Source of the DNA: Rhyacophila brunnea
Taxonomy: Eukaryota > Arthropoda > Insecta > Trichoptera > Rhyacophilidae
DNA: 64,000 nt
NCBI GenBank assembly: GCA_022495005.1
Contig: JAGYXB010001749.1
Coordinates: forward strand, 930,001-994,000
Reading direction: 5' to 3'
The translations under genes and the position numbers were made by a program. Shown here piece by piece: positions 42,632-54,584 of the stretch; positions within the stretch are counted from its first letter, which is position 1; every line of letters begins with the position of its first letter. The notes below the pieces were generated by a model, which saw nothing but the letters and a program-made list of their open reading frames with translations, ran no database searches and was not told where the DNA came from.

Positions 42632-45600
42632 TTAATCATCTTTATTTTTAATCTGCGCTTTCGGTTTCGCTGCAGCGGCAGCCAATGCGTCTTTACATTC
42701 CTTATGTAATCCGATCAGGTCATATGCAGCTTTGATGTTATCTTCGGAGAACAGGAATCTGCAAAAAAAATCAGTAACCAAACCTCTTTGCTATTTACAC
42801 CAATCAACATAATATAAGTAATATGAAAACAGATAGCAATAACTTGTCATCAAATTACATATCTAAAGGGACTATAGTATGATAATGTATACATGCAACT
42901 TTGCAATAACTATATTATAACCTCTGTAATTCATTTGATTTTTTTAAATTTGAAGCTTGTAATTAAGAAATAAAATCTTACTTCTGCAACTTGTTTCTTG
43001 AATCAGGTTCTGGTCTACGCATTTTCTCTTTGCCTTCTTTCATCAAGAGCAGGGTTGGCAATTGACGGCTCAATGCATTATCCATGATGCCGAATTTCAC
43101 CGCAGATTCCGGATATCTGTAACCAAATAAAATTTTGTTCTGGAAAAGTTCCCATTTTCACATAATCTTGCAATACGGCGTCCACTGTGAAACTGAGGCT
43201 AGAACTCTCGCCTCCAATTTAATATGTACTTACATAAGAATTAGTAATATTTACTATTATAAATATTCATTCAATTTTAATCACAATATTTTATATTAAT
43301 AGGTAGGTACTCACTCATATTTAGGAAATATTATGGTTTAATTAATAGAAAAAATTAATAATAACATTAGAAAGCACAATATTTATATTGTGCTTTCAGT
43401 TTACTGTGTCGTGAAGAGTGTGCAAAGTATGGCTAATGGCCCTTAGAGTGGGGGCTGTATTAACAGGTTTTTTAAAGGAATAGTAGTTAGCCATTCGCCA
43501 ATCCCGTTGATTCCTTGCACTGGGTCAAACAAAACATGTATTTTTGGTTGCTACAAGTCTGGGAAAGAATTTTGAAAAAAATGGCAAAGAAAATCAGCTG
43601 ACATACGCATAAGCCCACATATTTACATAAATACCTATTACAAAACATTTTTTTTTATTCAATGATTAATTTACAAGACTAGAGAATCTAACATTCTTAA
43701 TTGAACATACATAATTTTAAAGACAAAATTTGCATGACTATTAGTTAATTTCATCATAATTAGGTAGGGTCATAGATGTAATAAAAAGAGGGGCAAGGAA
43801 TCGGCTTTCTCATACAACTGAATGAAGCAGGCCAACAATAGCCGAAATAGCGACGTGATAAAAAAAATTCAGGGCATCACGGAGGATTTACTTTGGTCAT
43901 TATAACGTATCCATATAATCAATAATGTTAACGTTAATTTTGCCACAAATTGATTACAAGCCTGCCTTACCATACTTTTTTATATAACCTGCCTGCTCCA
44001 CTATACTCTCATATAACCTGTCGCCCGTAGGGTAGGGTATATGTAGGTAGCTAAATTTGTAAAACACATTGGCCGGAATCCGATGGATGCAGGTTCAAGT
44101 CCTGTTCAAGATTTTTTTTTGTATGTATGTCGCTGAGGTGTTTTTAAATTATGTATTTGAGCCTACAGGTGAATTTTGAAAGGCAAGTATACCTTCCGAC
44201 ATCCACTTTTCCAAATTTCAAATTGGTCAAATGGAAATCAGCCGAGAGTTGTGAGAAGATAGGAGCAAAGTTGACGCATGCCGGATGCCACGCCGTATAG
44301 AAGCACACCAGCCACACAACTTTCTTATCACGTTGCATTTCTTCTTCCATGTTCTGCGCTCCTCTGAAAACAATAAACACGAAAATCGGCTTAGTAACAA
44401 TAATCCTAGTATCAATAAGTATACAAAATACATATAATTCATAACCCCTAAATCCAAATATGTTAAAAAAAACTTTCTTATATAGAGATGGACCCTAGAC
44501 ATAAAAAGGCACTGGTCTACTAATTTTCATGCAAACTGTGAAGAGATAAAGGAGCAGTTCCCAAGACTGAGGTTGCTGAGTTTGAATAAACAATTAATAT
44601 GTCTTGTTTTAATTCCAGACCTAGTGGGAATGGGCGATGGCCGCAGGTGACGGGGGAGGGGGAGGGGCAGGGGGAGGGGCAGGGGTCGAGGCCGTGGCAG
44701 AGGAAGAGGCCGCGGCAACTAAACAATACCATTCATTATAAATTTTTATATTTCACTTTCACCTACCTAAATCAATATCATTAACATCCCAGAAAACCAC
44801 GTGATAAAGCCACGGCACCACAATACAATTTGTTATTTTGGCCGACATTATTTTGTGTAGCAGTTACAGTCTTTAATAATTACAAGATAAAAAGAACTTT
44901 TTATATGCGTTTTTAAATTTTCCGTTGAATCATATAAACTTGACTTGACTAGCTTAAACAATCAAAAAAATTTGTACTTGATAGAAATAATACTGAAATG
45001 TCATATTGATTTCCATAGTAACGCATGTATATATTAATAATTTAGTTGCTAGGACCCACTTAGCAACCAATTTAACTTTTTACGGATTTCTTTCGAAATA
45101 ACTTTTCATACAAAACAGAATTAACTGAAAATGAAATCAATTCTACTTAAAGATGGCTAAAAGTATTAAAAAAATGCATTGGCATCGTGTTCTGATATAT
45201 TCTAAAAGTTTCAAATGTCTAGCTAGTCGGGAAGTTAGTTGAAAATCGATTGCAAGATTTGTACCGGTTATGACAAACTGGAACTTGATTCAGCGTTTTC
45301 AATAAGGAACACCACAGAAGACTCCATCTAACAGAACGGTTTCTTCAACATCTTTGGGAAATCCCATTATTACCAAAAATTATTTTTAAATTGAATACAC
45401 TAATCTTATCAAATGTCTACCTCTGTGTAAGATTCTTGCTTCCTTAACAAGTCTAATCATTTTATAGAGTTCGGTCCCGCTTGCTGTGTTTGAAAAAATG
45501 TATAATGCCATCTGTTAATAAAACTTTTAATTAAACTTATTGGTTTGCAATGGTAGATTTTTCTCCTATAATGATTTTAATCACAGATCAGTGGGATTCA

Positions 45601-48313
45601 TTTTACGGGGAAATTTTCACGTGGTTTCAGGTAAGTAGGTGTCATTAAATAATATTTTCATTTAAAAATGTATTTAAATATGGTGAAAAATGTATGGTAT
45701 CTTTTATTACCTATTTTGATATAAATAAATAATGGATATTAAAATTTGGAAAAAAATTCAAAATTACCAGTTAAGTGCCCAACCCACTTTTTAATCGGTT
45801 TATACATTTTGGAAATTGTCTCGTCTTTATTTCAAAATGCAACAAACACCCAAACCGATATTTGTACTTAAAGCTCATGCTTTACAACAAGCTTACCTGC
45901 GCAAACCGGTTTGTATCGGGAAGCCCGTGTGTATGGACGGGAAAACTGTAGCTTGCGCAAACCGAAAAGCGCTGTACCAGCGTTCTGAATTTTTTGTACA
46001 AACTATACCGCGCAGGCATGTCGCTGGCCCGTCTAGCCAGCGCATAAAGGGATTTTGAAGTGTAAGGTTTGTAGATGCATTTGAAATTATTATCTAGTTG
46101 ATATTGCAACAAAGGTCCATTCAACTTCGAGCTATATTTAGATTCATATTTAATCATATTTATTGAATGTCATTGATTAACTTAATATCCTCAAAATCTC
46201 AGCTTGAGTTTTTTTGGGCTTGGACTTTTATTGCACTAAACAGCTCAAATATGCATTAGATTCGAGAATACCAATCCCGGAATTGCAATTCTTATACATG
46301 ACATGATTGTGGTCTAAGTCAGTGCTCCACAACCGGTGTGCCGTGAGACGATGCTAGGTGTGCCGTGGTGCATTGCATCAATAAAAAAAAACAAATAATT
46401 TTATATAATTATACAATACTTACGTGACAGCCAAATTTGCATATATGGCTGGTAATAATATATTTGAGCACCTGCATGAACTTAATAAAAGAATGCAAGG
46501 TCAGAATGAAAATATATTGACGTGCTCTGATAAGTTAGAAGGATTCAAAAATAAGAAGGAGTTAAGACAAGGAAACAAATGTACCAAAGGAGCCACCAGT
46601 ACACAGCAATTAATTTTGGATCTGTCTCAAAAACATTTACCTTTACTGCAAAAGAAATTTCATCATTACTTTCATACAATCAATACGACTGGATTTGAAA
46701 CCCTTTTGCAGCCAATGCCGAAAATTCTACAGAAGCGCTTTTCCTATAAATTCGAGAGAAATTTGTTTAATTGATACACGATGAGACGCCAAAACTGAAC
46801 TTCGCTGATGTTCCATAGGCTATTTTCTGGATTTCGATTATTAAAGAAAATCCTCGAATTTCCGACAAGGCTATCGCAGTTAAGCTCCCATTTTCTACGA
46901 CATATCTAGCTGAGCAAAGTTTTTCAACTCAAGTTATAATTAAAAATAATAAGCAGTCTCTCAGCTTTTTCAAATGTGAAGTCAAAATATATAAAACTTT
47001 TACGTTCATTGAAACCAGCTCAGATATTATCACATTAATTGGTTATTATATTGATAAAACAAATATATGGAAAAATGTACATTTAGTTATTCCTTGTGTG
47101 TTATGTAAGTATATTTAATTATGTATCAAATAAAAAAACATAAATCAATATAATTTTGGTGCATGACCCCCACAAGGGGGGGTCTGACAGGCCTCCAGCC
47201 TGGGGGCCGGCGTCAGGTCAACCAGATAAGTGAGATAAACACAAATTACAAATTTGCTTTAATGGTAAAAAAAGTCGCCTGCTACGATAGTATTACTATT
47301 TTAAAACATGCAATTGTAGGATACATTTATTATTATTGTGTCAATACTCGACGAATAATTATTCCTAAGGAATCTGACAACTAACCATAATAATTCAAGT
47401 GGACATATTAATAAATACAAAAAATCGTTAAACATACAATCAATACCATTAATTTTACCTCGAACACCATTTGAAAAACGCTATTTTACAGTATCACAGT
47501 CTTTAACCTTAACGATAGGTAGGGAGAGCGCCAAAGATCCTTTCAGAATGTGGGGTCCATGTTTTGGCGTATAAATTATTTTATGTGTGGTGTGCCGCGG
47601 AATTGTGGGAGGACCTTTGGTGTGCTGTGGGTGACAAAAGGTTGCGGAGCACTGGTCTAACTGATGCAACACAGAGCTAACAGTATTAGAAGGAGTAATA
47701 TTCATCTTAAATAGTACAGAACTAACTTAAAGTAAAATATAGTATAACCACAGCCTGCTCAGCAATCAAAAGCAGATAGGATAAAAATAAGCGAAAAAAG
47801 ATTATGTACTTTCGGTGACTGGGTGCATATTACATATTATATAAATATATTATTTATGTTCGATGTATGATATGAGAAGCATGCACTACCAAGGGTGATT
47901 ATGAATTTGATGAATAAAATAACACACCTGAAATAGACGATGTTCTCCGGGCCTGAATAAGTGGGCTCAGGTAACACCAACCCGAAGAGAACAAAAAGAA
48001 TACCGTACACAATTCCCATCCTAGGATCCGAATAGAACCAAAGAATTAAATTTGCAACTTTAGTGTATATAAACGAAGAAGTTAGGTAATTTATCATCGT
48101 GACACTTCCAGCTTTCCTCGTTCTGATCATTATTACAATGATCAAGAAAAATAAAATTTCAGTCTCTCTTCCATTTAATTCACAATCAGCCTGTTGAAAA
48201 ATTGTGCTGCACACGATCGGAGTTCGCTTAGCAATTATATATGAGATGCTCATTATTATATTCACCCAGTAATAAGGCTTTGTTAATAAAATCAGGTCCT
48301 TTTTGAACGACAT
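42632..48313 (-). CDS. TMX2: Thioredoxin-related transmembrane protein 2 (TMX2), 4 exons, 272 aa
   Basis: ER membrane protein of the disulfide-isomerase superfamily. Exons 48313-47928, 44363-44193, 43116-42982 and 42758-42632 join in phase. The start is the ATG at 48313 (MSFKKD); codons further up lack ATG. The N-terminal half has hydrophobic segments (TKPYYWVNIIMSISYIIA, EILFFLIIVIM, MGIVYGILFVLFGLVL) and the TMX2 signature YSGPENIVYFR. The thioredoxin fold follows: VVWLVCFYTAWHPACVNFAP, LKFGKVDVGRYP, then SRQLPTLLLMKEGKEKMRRP with the cis-Pro. The usual CxxC is replaced by HPAC; human TMX2 has SNDC, so a missing first Cys is normal for the family. The C-terminus IKNKDD fits a KxKxx ER-retrieval signal. 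Intron 1 holds a hAT element and other repeats. Confidence 0.93.
43440..43560 (-). repeat. Possible decayed SINE, family 1
   Basis: CTGTATTAACAGGTTTTTTAA and TAGTTAGCCATTCGCC echo GTATTAACAGATTTTG and ATGTCAGCCACTTTGC of the 9413 copy. Similarity is weak. Confidence 0.3.
44036..44155 (+). repeat. tRNA-derived SINE, family 2 copy
   Basis: A tRNA-like head has GTAGGTAGCTAAATTTGT (A-box region) and GCAGGTTCAAGTCCTG (B box). A T-run and TGTATGTATGTCGCTGAGG follow, as in the 775 copy. The right end almost reaches TMX2 exon 2. Confidence 0.55.
44640..44719 (+). repeat. G-rich tract with degenerate Arg-Gly coding pattern
   Basis: Runs of four and five G separated by single A or C bases occur at about 44649-44690 on the plus strand, a strong G-quadruplex candidate. 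One frame reads LVGMGDGRR, TGA, then alternating Arg-Gly about ten times, ending GN-stop at 44721. This could be a decayed retrocopy of the tail of an Sm/LSm-type RG-rich protein, but no upstream homology was found. It lies antisense in TMX2 intron 1. Confidence 0.4.
44874..45248 (+). repeat. Dispersed repeat R4, intact copy
   Basis: Nearly identical to 56667-57454 after removal of an insertion there: AAAGAACTTTTTATATGCG, GTTGAATCATATAAACT, ATTTCCATAGTAACGCA and GATATATTCTAAAAGTTT. It is about 375 bp, with no coding sequence and no clear inverted ends. It lies in intron 1 of TMX2. Confidence 0.7.
46320..47654 (+). mobile_element. hAT element (Charlie/ZBED-like) with broken transposase
   Basis: Inverted ends CAGTGCTCCACAACC and GGTTGCGGAGCACTG are flanked by GTCTAAGT and GTCTAACT, an 8-bp target duplication with one mismatch. 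Next to each end are GGTGTGCCG-type words common in Charlie elements. The plus-strand frame to 46774 reads HELNKRMQGQNENILTCSDK, a conserved part of ZBED5-like hAT transposases. After frame breaks, 46860-46960 reads AVKLPFSTTYLAEQSFST, the hAT C-terminal dimerisation motif. The N-terminal zinc finger and most of the catalytic domain are missing. It lies in intron 1 of TMX2. Confidence 0.85.
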
Positions 48314-49925
48314 TTTTAAGGTGTTTGTGTCAATTCGTTTATTTAATTTGTGCAAATTGGATGTAATGATAAATTAAATTGGTTAAAGTAGTAAAAATAA
48401 CATGTCAAATCTGTGTCAGTGGAAAGGCAATGTTACCAGAATCGAAATAAAAATAAATATTATTCTTTCAGTTTGCACTGTAGGTGAAGGTAGATAGGTA
48501 GGTAGGTATATTGTTTACTTTATGCATTATAAATATTACTGATGAATACAAACGTCTACGTACGTTTTGAACATCTTATATCTATATATTTTTTTTTAAT
48601 AAAAATATTCTTAACCAGATGGATAATATTATTCGAAATCATTAATTAAATTATTTGTTTTTAGTGGAAAAAATCAAAGATTAGTGTGTACTGGCCACAC
48701 TCATAGCTATGAATGTCATAGACAATAATATACGTAAAATGGATAGTCTATCATAGATAAGATAAATAAAGTCTATGGATATACTTGTCACTATCCTTCG
48801 GGTTTGACGTCGGTAAAATAAAATATAATTCGTCGTTCATAGCCAACTGATTTCCAATTCCTATCGATTATTATAACCTTACTAATTATTTAAATAGGTA
48901 CCTAAACCAAATTAATTATATAATAATAGCATCAAAACAGAAAGGTCTCTGGATCAAAGGCATAAAATATGCCTGAAGGTTTCACTTTGTTTGACAAACG
49001 TCAAATATTTTTTAACGTACACTAAGCTCAGAAATTTGGCGCGGGTGTATAAATTTTTGAATCAACAGCTGATGCCAACTTTTCAAAAACGATTTTTTTC
49101 GATCTGCCTACTCACCACTCCTCCGATGTTACGTTTTGATACATTTGCATGTCGTATTAAGTACTTTTAAATCGAAATTAATCATTTTTCAGATGCTAGA
49201 CAACGTCATGTTATACAATTATTATTGCATGCAATAAAATTGAGTTTGTATCTATTGTACGACAACTTCTTCTTGGCTACGCTTCTAGGCGCTGTTGTCT
49301 ACTAAATGGGAGGAGCTTGTTAGTTTATAATGGAATTGCGGTTAAAAATGGGCCGAGCACGTTAGTTCACAGTTTTAACACGTAGCCAAAAAGATGTTGT
49401 CGTACTATACATACTAATCTTATATTATAATATGTTTAATTCAATGATTTTTATTTTAATTTTATTATAATAACGAAGTCCATTAACAATAATCCTACTA
49501 ACAATAATTTTCAGAGAGCATCAAGATCTCCAAATTTATTGGACAAAATTAACAGAATTTAGTAATATTTCAGGTGCATATTCTTTAGTAAGTTTCGACT
49601 TGATGCAATTAATAAATATTTCCAAAAATAATTCTAATAGGTATCTTTCTAAGGTTACTTGAACTTCTGGATGCATATTTTTTTTTACTGAACGACACTA
49701 ATAATTATGCCAACTGAATCTGAAACATTTCTTATGGCATTAACTCTATAACGAGCTGGAAAAACGGACAGATTATAGAGACGTTGATATAATATACTCA
49801 ACATAAGGAGCAAACACATTCAAAGAAAAAAAAGTTAGGTCCGTGGCATTGGTTGTAAGAACGTGACATAAAAATTAGACGTGCTAGGTTATAATCCTAA
49901 GATGATCATTAATTATTCTACTCAC
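48314..49925. other. Upstream region of TMX2 with one MITE
   Basis: This contains the presumed TMX2 promoter, but no core motif stands out. A MITE is listed at 49245-49418. The rest is AT-rich without a recognised feature. Confidence 0.35.
49245..49418. mobile_element. MITE with CTTGGCTACG-type inverted ends
   Basis: GTACGACAACTTCTTCTTGG at 49257 and CCAAAAAGATGTTGTCGTAC ending 49405 are inverted; a weaker match extends about 12 bp outwards. The core TTGGCTACG is shared with 61334-61458. It is about 150-174 bp and non-coding. Confidence 0.6.
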
Positions 49926-50119
49926 ATAGCACACACCACGTCTTCTCTCCACATATGGTCAGCTATGAACCGTTGCCTAAATTCAAACAGTATATTGCGA
50001 TACTCATCACATATTGTACTGCTCAAATCGCCCACTGTAGGGTGCCGACAATGAATTTTTAATTCCATAAATAACCATAATGGCGGGATGAACATTGTTA
50101 CAGTAGTCGTAATGTACAT
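49926..50119 (-). other. Unassigned candidate exon
   Basis: The minus-strand open frame begins at an ATG directly after TTTTTATGACAG (acceptor-like) and ends at GCTAT|GTGAGT (strong donor). The 64-residue reading includes FIPPLWLFMELKIHCR and LSSTICDEYRNILFEF. I do not recognise the family and found no partner exon. It lies between the divergent TMX2 and MADF genes. It may be a chance frame. Confidence 0.25.
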
Positions 50120-50373
50120 CTGTCATAAAAAGATACAATTTAATGCATCTTTGTTCAGAAATTAGATACCAATATGAACTCGTTCGTAAAGCTTAAATTT
50201 ATTTTTAACTGAATGAATTGTGTTGGATATGGGTTCATGTCTTTTTTGGCTCAATTTATTTGAGATTTTTAATTATGAATGGTATAGTTATTTAAGATTC
50301 ATTAATTTAATTGAAAACTGCAGCTATCTTTTCAATTTTTAAAAATGATCGGTATGCCTGTCTTCTCCTTTTC

Positions 50374-53300
50374 ATGAATGAAGATACGATGAGTGAAGAA
50401 ATGGACTCTAAACCTGTGTGGGACTTGCGGAACTGTCCTCGTCAATTTATCATCGACTTTATACAGGAATATAAAGCCTTCCCAGTCTTATGGCATAGAA
50501 AATTTAGACACGCTCGAAACCGAGATAAAAAATTGGCATACAAGCAACTCACTGCACTTGCACAGCGTACTTTTCCTGAAGCTGATGTACACTGGGTGTG
50601 TAGACGCATTCAAAGTATCAGGTCAAGTTTCAAGAAGGAAATGAATAAAGTTGAAGCAGCACAAAAAGAAGGTGATTAATCAATTCAAATTCTATGTTAC
50701 AAGGGCCGTATGCATAGTTTTTTTCGCATGGGTTTAACTATTTAACGTATACATATTTTTTGACATTTCGTAAAACAATCAAGACCCAGCGCTCGAAATG
50801 GAAATGTTTACGAACCGGAGCGCTCGACAAATTTTCTGAAGATATTTACATAGTCATCAAATTGTATGTGTATTTTATAAAAATGAGTGTGTCAGATTTT
50901 CTATTCTATGGCCTATCTAGCTCAGACGGTCAACATATTTTTTCCACGAGACGGAGCGATAATTTTACAAATTTCACGAGCTGGAACGGCGCTCCGGTGC
51001 GTTCCGTTCCATTTCGAGCCCTGTCAAGACCGTTCATTGGTCGGCCTATTGTTACTAGGTGATGTGCAGCCAATGAGTAATCGGATAATTGAGGCGTATA
51101 TTATCAAAACCTGCTTAACTCCACGAACACAATTGTTGGCAAAAGCGAAAAAACTGCTGTGGGCTTAATTATTGCAAAATATAAGAAAAGATAGAATTAA
51201 TGAATAAAGAAGTAGATAATAACACGTCACCTGCCGGGTTTTAATTGGACGAAAAATCAAAATGGCGGTTTTTATCTGTGATGTCATTGGTTGTATGGAT
51301 ATGAGTCTATTTTGAAACTAAACCATTAAGGATTTGAGCACGATTTGATACTGAACATGATTTTCAACATGAATTATCTCTGCATTTAAAGCAGTTACGC
51401 AAGCAAATGAATATTTATTCTATAGGTATTGCCATAGAGAACAGCTTGGCATCAAAATTTGAAAAAACTCGAAAATGGTTGGTAGGTACGAGGGTGGGTC
51501 AATAATTCCTTAGAAAAAAGCATTAAAACAGGGCATTGTCCTGATGAAAGAGGATTTTTTTCCTGTTTAAATGAGGCCGTTTTTCTTCAATTTTGTTTTT
51601 TAGCTGGTCCAATAAAGATGCATAATAATCCCCTGTTATTGTTTTTCCTTTTTCCAAATAGTCAACGAAAATAATTCCACGTGCATCCCAAAATACAGTA
51701 GCCATAACCTTACCAGCTGATTTTACGGTTTTCGCCTTCTTTGGACATGGTTCCTTTTCGCAATCCACTGCTTTGACTGTTCTTTCGTCTCGGGAGTATA
51801 GTGGTGTATCCATGTTTCATCTACAGTCACAAAGCGACGAAAAAATTCATCCGGATTGCGTTGCATGAGCGACAACAGGGCTTTAGAGGCCACCACCCTA
51901 TTGCGTTTATTGTCGACTGTGAGCAAACGCGGCACCCATCTTGCAGAAATTTTTTTCATGCCCAATTTGTCATGTAAAATAGAAATGACGCTACCTTTTG
52001 AGATCCCTGTAACCTCAATTATCTCACTCAACTTTAATCTTCGGTCACTTAACACCATATCGTGGATTTTATTGATCATTTCTGGTGTAGTCACCTCTAC
52101 AGGACGTCCTGAGCGTGGTTCATCCTTTGTTGATGTACGACCACGTTTAAATTCATTTAACCAGTTATAAATAGTTGCAAGTGAAGGAGCAGATATGCCG
52201 TGAACTAAATCCAACTCATTTTTATTTCCTTTGCTGTTAACCCTTTTATATTAAAATGTTTAATAACAGCTCTAAACTCAATTTTCTCCATTTTCCATTT
52301 TTCCATTTTCCACAAGCAAATTTTTTTTAAATGTACGAGAAACACACAACAACCCGACCAATCTGATTGAAACTTCGCAGCATACTGAATCGGTAGTGCC
52401 GCTGCATGAAAACAAACCGCTTACAGTACTAGTCGCGCCACCTGTCGGCTTTTCTAAGGACTTATTGACCCACCCTCGTATCTTTTGATAATAAGGTGCT
52501 CAATTGGTATTGAACAGTTTACAGCCAATGAAAAATTTGAACCTCCATTTTATATATTATCATAAATATGATGAACTCATTTTCTGATCAACGTGAAAAA
52601 AAATTAATATCCACAACCAACTAACAATAATATATTAATTAATAGTCGTTTAAACAAAAATAACTATCGAATAAAACACAATCTGTGGACTGTATTTTTA
52701 TAATATTGTAAAGTAACAATTCTATGTTAATTTTCAGGTAAATCATACAATTCGGGCCTGTGGTATTTTGAATTGATGCTTTTTATTAGGGACGCAAGAG
52801 AAAAAGACATTTTTGATGATTTGGAACAAAATTCTGATGATTTTGATGAAGATCCTATCACATGTGAGGATGTAGAGAGAATAGTGAAGAAAGAAAAAAA
52901 TGATGCAAGTTTCCTTTAAAATTTTACTATTGTCCACGAAAGTATGTTTTGCCGGAATGATATAGTACATATTATTTATAAAATGTTTCTTTCTCTTTAA
53001 TAACAGGCATGTACTGAAATATGACCATATTCTAAAACATTAGAGCGAGAGGTTTAAAAGAATACTATTTTATGTAATAAAAATACTTTATGCAGTCATC
53101 AAATGTTTAAAATAAATATAAAGGATAATAAGGCTTCAAAATTATATAAATAGATTATCTACAACATTTAAGGAATGTCCAGGATCATGCTTTGAAAATA
53201 CAATAAAAACTCCATTTTGACCTACGCTGAGCATGTCCGCCCTTAATGAAAACAAATACGCATGGCTGACAAAGTTTATTGTGGACTATTTATGTCGGAT

Positions 53301-54072
53301 CTTAACAGCCTACCTCCCACCCTTCGCCACTGCTGGATAGATTAGATAACACAGTTAAATTCAAAATAATAGTAAATTAAGAAAATTTTACTAAAAGATT
53401 GACTACAGGCTATTCAACTTGTCAGCTCTCAATGAGACATGGTGAGATGGTTTTGCCTCCAAACTCTGATAGCTTGGTTTAATATAACGAGTGTGGAGAT
53501 ACATGAGAACTTTTTGTATTGTTTTGTGAGAACTATTTATGTTATTTTCTCTTTTCTCTATTAGTTTATCAGTTAATCCACTGCCCAGTTAATGCAGCCC
53601 CTGTAGACGGTAGACTGTAATATTATACCTAGTTTAAATTTTTTTACAGGAACTTCTATATACAACATTGAAAAGGAAACAAAAACCAGTTGATGACGAG
53701 ACTCATAGGAAACGGCAGTCGTCAAGAAGTAATCCATTCTCACAGGTGGTAATAGAAACTCATGCAAATCAAATTGAATATGAGAATGATACAAATAGTC
53801 TACCTATTGAATGTGATTACAATTCATCAATCGACACCACTAGTAAAATTGACGAACATGAACTTTTGGCAATAAATGTCAAATTGAAACTCAAAAGAAT
53901 GACTTGTGTCCAACAAATTTACGCTGAGAGCCTGATCAGCACGATTCTCACACAAGGCTTATTAAATGAATTGTGTCGGCAAACTGTTATTTATAATGTT
54001 TCTAAAAACAGTGAAACAAAATCTAATGCTAATGAAATTGATAAAAATGATTCCGATCGTAGTGACCAATAA
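50374..54072 (+). CDS. MADF/BESS-type DNA-binding protein, Adf-1-like (3 exons, ~295 aa)
   Basis: Likely nuclear sequence-specific regulator. Exons are 50374-50671, 52738-52904 and 53650-54072. The MADF domain is split by intron 1: VWDLRNCPRQFIIDFIQEYK, VLWHRKF, YKQLTALAQ, VCRRIQSIRSSFKKE, and across the junction SGLWYFELMLFIRD. An acidic region follows, then a basic stretch (LKRKQKPVDDETHRKRQ). Near the C-terminus, HELLAINVKLKLKRMTCVQQ, YAESLISTIL resembles a BESS protein-interaction motif. The start could be the ATG at 50374 or 50389. Exon 2 has no GT donor in the right phase with good consensus; AAT GAT|GCAAGT gives phase 0 and joins exon 3 (KEKND-ELLYTT). A poorer GT alternative is ATA|GTGAAG, which would end exon 2 at 52885. 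Intron 1 carries a hAT MITE and a mariner copy; intron 2 carries an R3 copy. Confidence 0.8.
50787..51023. mobile_element. hAT-like MITE with perfect 8-bp target duplication
   Basis: Ends CAGCGCTCGAAATGGAA and TTCCATTTCGAGCCCTG are inverted, and TCAAGACC occurs directly on both sides (50779-50786 and 51024-51031). The interior repeats CCGGAGCG words. It is 237 bp, in intron 1 of the MADF gene. Confidence 0.85.
51489..52478 (-). mobile_element. mariner element, copy A, internally deleted
   Basis: Ends CGAGGGTGGGTCAATAATTCC and GGACTTATTGACCCACCCTCG are flanked by TA. The transposase on the minus strand keeps the N-terminal helix-turn-helix region, ARWVPRLLT and the first catalytic Asp (FVTVDETWIHHYTPE), and reaches LFHQDNA. 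About 296 bp present in copy B (third catalytic Asp and C-terminus) is deleted between AAAACAG and GGCATTGTCC. The frame is also shifted near 51752. It lies in intron 1 of the MADF gene. Confidence 0.9.
53009..53336 (+). repeat. Dispersed repeat R3, longest copy
   Basis: From ATGTACTGAAATATGAC to CACCCTTCGCCACTG. It is collinear with 16870-17215 on its left part and with 23505-23663 on its right part. It lies in intron 2 of the MADF gene. Confidence 0.65.
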
Positions 54073-54205
54073 CATGTTAGATAGGTATTTATAAGAAGTC
54101 TTTATTGCTATAATCTGACTTTTATTATTCGCGATATTTCATTATAGGTACCTACATATTCTTTGATTTTAAGGTTAATTTTATTCTATACATCACTGAT
54201 TTACC

Positions 54206-54466
54206 ATATCGTCGCTTAAGAAACAACACCGCGGAAGTCAATTAATTAAAATTTTCAGGGGAAACAAAAAACGTCTCAAAAAATTGAAAATTGATACTTT
54301 TTAACTTTTTTTTTTGTGTTTAGTTAAAAAAAATCATTTTTTCATTCAAAAAGAATTTTTCCATAGAAGGAACACGTTGTAGGATTTTTTTACCTACCGA
54401 ATGTTATTCAAAACTCAAAACCGGCAAATGGGGACTTACGCGGTGTTGTTTCTTAAAAGACGATAT
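54206..54466. mobile_element. MITE with ~30-bp inverted ends
   Basis: ATATCGTCGCTTAAGAAAC with AACACCGCG at the left, and CGCGGTGTT with GTTTCTTAAAAGACGATAT at the right. It is 261 bp. It lies 134 bp after the MADF stop codon, so it may be part of the 3' UTR; the next AATAAA is at 54579. Confidence 0.7.
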
Positions 54467-54578
54467 AGGACAGACTTTTAGCTAAATTCACATAGATTTG
54501 CTGCATATGTATATAATTTCTGACAGTTCGTAAATGATGAAGAAAAAAAAATGATTTTATTATATTTTTTTATTTTGT

Positions 54579-54584
54579 AATAAA
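54579..54584 (+). promoter_or_regulatory. Possible polyadenylation signal of the MADF gene
   Basis: First AATAAA on the plus strand that I see after the MITE, about 510 bp beyond the stop codon. Confidence 0.3.

Noticed and set aside
44527..44732. Pro/Arg-rich frames on the minus strand
   Set aside because: They are translations of the G-rich tract complement and have no gene context.
46424..46774. 116-residue frame as a host gene
   Set aside because: It matches ZBED-like hAT transposase and is bounded by hAT ends and an 8-bp duplication.
48314..48355. 14-residue N-terminal extension of TMX2
   Set aside because: The extension begins at a TTG codon; the ATG at 48313 fits the family start.
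51856..52170. Plus-strand 104-residue frame, repeated at 59579-59893
   Set aside because: It is the antisense shadow of the mariner transposase, which explains the identical second copy.
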